DNA from: an uncultured Bacilli bacterium
GTDB taxonomy: Bacteria > Bacillota_I > Bacilli_A > RF39 > UBA660
Direction of reading: 5' to 3'
Assembly (NCBI GenBank): GCA_944329255.1
Contig: CALVIA010000015.1
Location: 1-18,334 of the forward strand
DNA: 18,334 nt
Shown one piece after another: positions 13,489-18,334 of this stretch; position 1 is the stretch's first letter; each line of letters starts with the position of its first letter. Below the pieces are notes generated by a model that did not search any database, was not told the DNA's origin, and worked only from the letters and a program-made list of their open reading frames with translations. The position numbers and the translations under genes were made by a program.

Positions 13489-16014
13489 ATGTTAGAACCA
13501 AAATATTCTCATAAAGAAGTTGAAGAAGGGAAATACGAAACATGGCTTAAAAATGATTATTTTAAATCAGGAGATTTAACTAAGGAGCCTTTTACAATAG
13601 TTATACCACCACCAAATGTAACTGGAAAATTACATTTAGGACATGCATGGGATACGACAATACAAGATATAATAATTAGGTATAAAAGAATGTGTGGATA
13701 TGATGCACTATGGGTTCCTGGAATGGATCATGCTGGAATTGCAACTCAAGCAAAAGTGGATAAAAAGTTAAAAGAAATGGGAATTAATCCAAGAAATATA
13801 AGTAGAGAAGAATGGTTGAAATATGCATGGGATTGGAAAAAAGAATATGGAGAAAATATTCATTCACAATGGGCAAAGTTAGGACTTAGTCTAGATTATT
13901 ATCACGAAAGGTTTACCTTAGATGAAGGCTTATCAAATGCAGTTCAAAACGTTTTTATTACACTTTACAATGAAGGATTAATATATAGAGGAGAAAAAAT
14001 AATAAATTGGGATCCTCTTGCAATGACTGCTCTTTCAAATGAAGAAGTTATATATAAAGATGTAAAAGGAGCATTCTACCATATAAAATATATGATAGAA
14101 AATAGTAAAGAGTATTTAGAAGTGGCAACAACAAGACCTGAAACTCTTTTTGGAGATACAGCTGTTGCAGTTAATCCCAAAGACGAAAGATATAATAAAT
14201 TAATAGGAAAAAATGTTATACTTCCAATAGTTAATAAATTAATACCAATTATTGGAGATGAACATGCAGATATGGATTTTGGAACAGGGGTAGTTAAGAT
14301 AACACCTGCACATGACCCTAATGATTTTGAAGTAGGAAACAGACATAATTTAGAAAGAATTAAATGTATAAATCCTAATGGAACAATGAATGAAAATGCA
14401 TTACATTATAATGGATTAGATAGATTTGAAGCAAGAAATAAAATTGTAGAAGAATTAGATAAATTAAATTTATTAATAAGAGTTGAAGAAATTACACATT
14501 CAGTTGGACATTCCGAAAGAACAGATGTTATGATAGAACCTTATTTATCTAAACAATGGTTTGTAAAAATGAGACCTCTTGCAGATAAAGTTTTGGAAAA
14601 TCAAAAAAATAAAAACAAAAAAGTTAATTTCATACCTTCAAGATTTGAAAAGATAATGAATCATTGGATGGAAATAACATATGATTGGTGTATTAGTAGA
14701 CAATTATGGTGGGGGCATAGAATACCTGCATGGTATAAAGGTGATAAAATTTACGTTGGAAAAGAGCCTCCTAAAGAAGATGGATGGACTCAAGATGAAG
14801 ATGTTTTAGATACATGGTTTTCAAGTGCATTGTGGCCATTTTCAACATTAGGGTGGCCAGACAATACGGACTTATTAAGAAGACATTATCCAAATAATAT
14901 ATTAGTAACTGGCTATGATATAATACCATTTTGGGTTAATCGTATGACATTTCAAGGTTTACATTTTTTAAATAAAGTTCCATTTAAGGAATGTCTTATA
15001 CATGGACTAATTAGAGATAAAGATGGTAGAAAAATGTCTAAATCATTGGGAAATGGTGTTGATCCAATGGATGTAATAGAAAAATATGGATGTGATAGTC
15101 TTAGATACTTTTTATCTACATCAACAGCAAATGGACAAGACTTAAGATATGATGAGGAAAAAGTTAAATCAACATGGAATTTTATAAATAAGTTATGGAA
15201 TGCTTCTAGATTTTGTCTTATGAATATTAGTGATTTAAAGGAATGCAATTTTGATAATTTAAATGAACATGATAAATGGATATTAACTAAATATCAAAAT
15301 GTAGTAAAACAAGTTATAAAATTTATGAATAAATATGAATTTAATAATGTAGGTAGTACACTTTATACATTTATATGGGATGATTTTTGTGATAATTATA
15401 TAGAAATGAGCAAATTTACAAATGAAAGTATATCTACAAAAAGCACTTTATATTACGTATTAAATGGAATATTAAAAATGTTACATCCATTTATGCCATA
15501 TGTAACAGAAGAAATTTATCAAAAATTGCCATTTAAAGACTCCAAGTCAATAATGATTAGTAATTATCCTAAATATGACAAATCAAAAATATATGAAAAG
15601 GAATATGAAATAATTACTAAATCAATTGAATTTATAAAAAAATTCAGAAATATTTGTAATGAAAATAACATTCCAAAAACTTCTTTAGTAAAAATAAATA
15701 ATAATAATAATTATGAAATTATATGTAAGGTATTAAAATTAGAAAAAAGATTAACACATGAAGAAATTAAAATGACAAAATATGACGTAAATCTTTATGA
15801 TTACAGTATAACTATATATTTTGAAAAAGAAGAAGATTTAGAATTAATAAAAAAAGAAATTGATACTTTAAAATCAAATATAGAAAGAAGAGAAAAACTT
15901 TTATCTAATGAAGGTTATATTAATAAAGCACCTAAAAATTTAGTAGAACAAGAAAAGGAAAAATTACAATTAGAAAAAAATAAATTACAGGAATTATTAA
16001 GTAAATGTAGTTAA
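13489..16014 (+). CDS. valS: valyl-tRNA synthetase
   Basis: Class I aminoacyl-tRNA synthetase that charges tRNA-Val and edits mischarged threonine. PPPNVTGKLHLGH carries the HIGH signature as HLGH (49-52); KMSKS is exact at 515-519; the editing-domain stretch TTRPETLFGDTAVAV, the WISRQLWWGHRIPAW-like segment (here WCISRQLWWGHRIPAW) and GYDIIPFWVNRM are all typical of ValRS. The anticodon-binding domain and a C-terminal coiled coil (about 780-841, rich in Lys, Glu, Leu) follow. Length of 841 is a little shorter than usual (about 880). Second gene of the T-box operon, preceded by AAAGGATG overlapping the HD gene end. It lies downstream of spoVID-ysxE as in Bacillus, with the HD gene inserted. 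Confidence 0.98.
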   Translation: MLEPKYSHKEVEEGKYETWLKNDYFKSGDLTKEPFTIVIPPPNVTGKLHLGHAWDTTIQDIIIRYKRMCGYDALWVPGMDHAGIATQAKVDKKLKEMGINPRNISREEWLKYAWDWKKEYGENIHSQWAKLGLSLDYYHERFTLDEGLSNAVQNVFITLYNEGLIYRGEKIINWDPLAMTALSNEEVIYKDVKGAFYHIKYMIENSKEYLEVATTRPETLFGDTAVAVNPKDERYNKLIGKNVILPIVNKLIPIIGDEHADMDFGTGVVKITPAHDPNDFEVGNRHNLERIKCINPNGTMNENALHYNGLDRFEARNKIVEELDKLNLLIRVEEITHSVGHSERTDVMIEPYLSKQWFVKMRPLADKVLENQKNKNKKVNFIPSRFEKIMNHWMEITYDWCISRQLWWGHRIPAWYKGDKIYVGKEPPKEDGWTQDEDVLDTWFSSALWPFSTLGWPDNTDLLRRHYPNNILVTGYDIIPFWVNRMTFQGLHFLNKVPFKECLIHGLIRDKDGRKMSKSLGNGVDPMDVIEKYGCDSLRYFLSTSTANGQDLRYDEEKVKSTWNFINKLWNASRFCLMNISDLKECNFDNLNEHDKWILTKYQNVVKQVIKFMNKYEFNNVGSTLYTFIWDDFCDNYIEMSKFTNESISTKSTLYYVLNGILKMLHPFMPYVTEEIYQKLPFKDSKSIMISNYPKYDKSKIYEKEYEIITKSIEFIKKFRNICNENNIPKTSLVKINNNNNYEIICKVLKLEKRLTHEEIKMTKYDVNLYDYSITIYFEKEEDLELIKKEIDTLKSNIERREKLLSNEGYINKAPKNLVEQEKEKLQLEKNKLQELLSKCS

Positions 16015-16050
16015 AAAACAATATATAGTTCTTTAACTATATTGATAAAT

Positions 16051-16079
16051 TTGACAACTTTATATTACTATGTTAATAT
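16051..16079 (+). promoter_or_regulatory. sigma-A promoter of the HAD-PlsC gene
   Basis: A perfect TTGACA (16051-16056), a 17-base spacer, and TAATAT (16074-16079) with an extended TGT (16071-16073). It lies 30 bases before the start codon at 16109, and GGGGG precedes that start. Confidence 0.75.
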
Positions 16080-16108
16080 AAAGCAAACTTAATTTATGGG
16101 GGAATATT

Positions 16109-17527
16109 ATGAAAATAATTTTAGATACTGATGGTACTATGACAGACTTTAATAATTTTATTCAAACTGAGGCAATTCCATATTTTATAAATAAATATTC
16201 TATGGAAATAGTTTCACCAAATAGTTTAGAAATACAAGATATTTTTGATATGGATACATTTTTTGCTAATTATTATAATTGTTCTAATAAAGAGGCAAAA
16301 AAATATACAAAAAAAGCATTAGATGAATTTTGGATCCATCCAAGATATTTAAAATACTCTTTGTTTTATAAATTTAGATTAGGTTTATGTCAATATGTTA
16401 AAGAAATGATTAAAGAAGGACACGATGTGGAAATTCATACATCAAGAGATAAAACTACTGATAATAATGCAGTAGGAAGGATTGCTAGAGGGTTAACTAG
16501 ATTACAGTATTTATTAAATGGGATTCATTTGAGTAAAGAAAAATATCATTTTTATAAAAGTGATAAAGATAAAGTAAAAAATATTATTGAATCAAAACCA
16601 GATATTGTATTTGAAGATAAACCCGAGATAATTGAATGTTTAAAAAATAATGGGATTAAATGTGTTTGTGTTGAAGGCTGCCATAATACGGAAATAGTTA
16701 ATCAAAATAGTGTTTATAAATCTAATTGTTATTCATATGATGATGTATTAAATGGTACTAATGAAGTATTGGGGAAAAAGAATTTTAAATATTTTAGAAA
16801 ATCTGCTAAATCTGATTTATTTTATGATAAGATTTCATGTGTTAAAAATGTAATATTAAAATACTTTGAACCTATTATATTAAATGGTGAAAATATAATA
16901 TCTGATGATGATAAACCATATATATACGCTCCTAATCATAGAAGTACTTTAGATCCATTAGTTATAAATTCTATAGTTAATAAACATATTCACTGGGCTG
17001 CATTACTTAGATTTTTTGAAGGAAAAGATAGTATATTTAATAATAGTAAAGATCCATTTTTATGCAATTTAACTGCGCAAACATTCAAAAAATTAGAATA
17101 TATTCCTATAGAAAGAAAAAAGGATAATCCTAATGCAAATAACTTTTCATCAATAAGAGATATGGTTGGATATTTGCAAATAAATAAAAAAATAGGTATT
17201 TTTCCAGAAGGAACAACATCAAGACCAGAAAATCAGGATTTTGGATACTTTGATCCAGCATTTATTTTAATGGCTATTAAAACAAATGCATCAATTTTAC
17301 CTATAACTACATATTGGTTTAAAGATGAAAATAATAAAAAAAGAGTTATATTAAATTTTGGAAAACCAATTACAGTAAGTGGTAAAACAAAAGAACAAAT
17401 ATACGATGAATATATTAATATTCAACAAATACAATTAGATGAAAACAAAAGTGTTAGTGAACTATATAAGGTTGATAAGAATTCTAAAAAAACACTTTTA
17501 AAATCTAGTAAAATATATTATAATTAG
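16109..17527 (+). CDS. HAD-family phosphatase fused to PlsC-type acyltransferase
   Basis: A 472-residue two-domain protein. The N-terminal part (about 1-210) is HAD-like: LDTDGTMTDF (5-14) supplies the DxDGT nucleophile motif, HTSRDKTT (about 111-118) the motif II serine/threonine region, and IVFEDKPEII (about 169-178) the acidic motif; it resembles the NT5C/deoxyribonucleotidase type. The C-terminal part (about 240-440) is a glycerolipid acyltransferase: NHRSTLDP with H277 and D282 (HX4D), then IGIFPEGTTSRP (E367) and a downstream ILPITTYWF block. Such a protein could couple acylation of lysophosphatidate with a phosphatase step in phospholipid synthesis. SerB-like HAD-PlsC fusions are known in actinobacteria, but the HAD type here looks different. 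It has no clear membrane helix. It is preceded by its own promoter and ended by a terminator. Confidence 0.85.
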   Translation: MKIILDTDGTMTDFNNFIQTEAIPYFINKYSMEIVSPNSLEIQDIFDMDTFFANYYNCSNKEAKKYTKKALDEFWIHPRYLKYSLFYKFRLGLCQYVKEMIKEGHDVEIHTSRDKTTDNNAVGRIARGLTRLQYLLNGIHLSKEKYHFYKSDKDKVKNIIESKPDIVFEDKPEIIECLKNNGIKCVCVEGCHNTEIVNQNSVYKSNCYSYDDVLNGTNEVLGKKNFKYFRKSAKSDLFYDKISCVKNVILKYFEPIILNGENIISDDDKPYIYAPNHRSTLDPLVINSIVNKHIHWAALLRFFEGKDSIFNNSKDPFLCNLTAQTFKKLEYIPIERKKDNPNANNFSSIRDMVGYLQINKKIGIFPEGTTSRPENQDFGYFDPAFILMAIKTNASILPITTYWFKDENNKKRVILNFGKPITVSGKTKEQIYDEYINIQQIQLDENKSVSELYKVDKNSKKTLLKSSKIYYN

Positions 17528-17551
17528 ATAGGATAAAATCCTGTCTTTTTT
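17526..17551 (+). terminator. intrinsic terminator after the HAD-PlsC gene
   Basis: AGATAGGAT (17526-17534) pairs with ATCCTGTCT (17538-17546, one G-U pair) over a three-base loop, followed by five more T residues (17547-17551). It overlaps the stop codon region and sits only 14 bases before the next gene's ATG. Confidence 0.82.
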
Positions 17552-17565
17552 AGTGAGGTGTTAAT

Positions 17566-18334
17566 ATGCATATAAGTGTTCCGCTACTTATTTTAAGTTT
17601 AACATATAATCTTTTAATAACAATTTTATTTTTAAGAAAAAGAAATATTAAAAATATAGAAACATCAATTTTTTCTGTCCAAATATTTGTAACAATTATT
17701 GGAATTATACTAGATTTAGTAGGTATTTATGCTAATTTAAATTTATCAGAAACTAATTTGTTAAGATGGTTTATTGTTAAAATATATTTATTATTTTTAA
17801 TAACATTTACTGGATTAATAACATTATATTTATATTCTATATCAAAAAGTAAAGATACATTTATAAATTTAAAAGATATATTAATTAAGAAAAAAATATT
17901 TCCAATATTATATACATTAATAACATTGTTTTTATTTATATTACCATTTAAATATTATAATAATGGAAATCAAATATATGTATACGGACTATGTTGTGAC
18001 TTTGTATATACAATAGTTGGAATAAATATTTTAATTTGGATATTAATAATAATTAAAAATTATAATACTCTTAAAAAAACAAAAATAGCACCAATTGTTG
18101 CATTTATAATTATAGCTATCCCAGTTATATTTATACAGTTGAATCATCCAGAATATTTATTGGTTACTACATTAGCATCTTTTATAACAGTATTTATGTA
18201 CTTTACAATAGAAAATCCAGATGTAAAGTTATTAGAAGAAATAACATATGCTAAAAATCAAGCAGAAAAAGCAAATAGAGCAAAAAGTGATTTTCTATCA
18301 AGTATGTCACATGAAATAAGAACACCACTTAATG
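17566..18334 (+). CDS. membrane sensor histidine kinase, N-terminal part
   Basis: The frame runs off the right edge after 256 codons. The first ~210 residues hold six or seven hydrophobic helices with short loops (the first at about 5-23, the last at about 190-210), a 7TM-like sensor without a large extracellular domain or HAMP. A short helical linker (ENPDVKLLEEITYAKNQAEKANRAK region) leads into the H-box DFLSSMSHEIRTPLN with phospho-accepting H249. This is the HisKA start of a hybrid or orthodox kinase; the ATPase domain and any receiver lie outside. AGTGAGGTG at 17552-17560 supports the start. A TATAAT at 17519-17524 with a weak -35 could start transcription inside the previous gene's end. 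The signal sensed is unknown. Confidence 0.9.
   Translation, partial: MHISVPLLILSLTYNLLITILFLRKRNIKNIETSIFSVQIFVTIIGIILDLVGIYANLNLSETNLLRWFIVKIYLLFLITFTGLITLYLYSISKSKDTFINLKDILIKKKIFPILYTLITLFLFILPFKYYNNGNQIYVYGLCCDFVYTIVGINILIWILIIIKNYNTLKKTKIAPIVAFIIIAIPVIFIQLNHPEYLLVTTLASFITVFMYFTIENPDVKLLEEITYAKNQAEKANRAKSDFLSSMSHEIRTPLN

Noticed and set aside
16019..16044. Hairpin after valS (ATATAGTT / AACTATAT) as an intrinsic terminator
   Set aside because: The stem is AT-rich and no T-run follows; it might still act with other factors, but I cannot support it as a terminator.
1..18334. Mycoplasma-type code (TGA read as Trp), suggested by the AT-richness
   Set aside because: Several genes end cleanly on TGA with coupled downstream starts (5383-5385, 11593-11595), and tryptophans are encoded by TGG.

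Overview
The window is very AT-rich DNA (roughly a quarter G+C or less, judged by eye) with dense short-spaced genes, strong GGAGG-type ribosome binding sites, a T-box riboswitch and several endospore genes. TGA acts as a stop (for example at 2193, 5385 and 11595), so the code is standard and not the Mycoplasma type. Together these point to an uncultured, probably gut-associated, low-GC member of the Bacilli (Erysipelotrichales or RF39-like neighbourhood) that keeps part of the sporulation programme. The taxonomic placement is inference.

Layout. 1-1410: the tail of an ABC exporter (ATPase cut by the left edge, plus permease). 1450-2193: a ZIP-family metal transporter, convergent with a phosphatidylglycerophosphate-synthase-like enzyme (2199-2726, minus). 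2828-3328: a UPF0316 membrane protein. 3382-5696: a compact secreted-peptide cassette consisting of a C39-peptidase ABC transporter followed by two tiny genes (5382-5522 and 5538-5696) whose products carry matching double-glycine leaders. A bidirectional terminator closes the cassette and also contains the stop codon of the convergent gene. 5730-8905: a divergent pair made of a GspE/PilB-type ATPase (minus) and a large protein (plus) with a type IV prepilin N-terminus, an Ig-like segment and eight 25-residue BspA-type repeats. 8909-12461: sporulation-linked genes ylbJ (minus), ylbL/sepM-like PDZ-Lon protease, a short SpoVID-like LysM protein and a YsxE/CotS-like kinase-fold protein. 12497-16014: promoter, valine-type T-box, an HD-domain hydrolase and valS. 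16109-17527: a HAD-phosphatase/PlsC-acyltransferase fusion with its own promoter. 17566-18334: the N-terminal part of a membrane histidine kinase, cut by the right edge.

How the parts relate. The C39 transporter should cleave the two leaders after Gly-Gly and export two small peptides, each with a GxxxG motif and a lone cysteine at or next to the C-terminus. This is the best candidate for an undescribed system (two-peptide bacteriocin or signal). The ATPase and the pilin-headed repeat protein are probably partners in building or anchoring a surface filament or adhesin. The gene orders ylbJ-ylbL and spoVID-ysxE-valS are both known from Bacillus and are joined here into one run. Start codons were moved inward from the longest open frame for three genes (9910, 10927, 12750) on the basis of ribosome binding sites and overlapping features.
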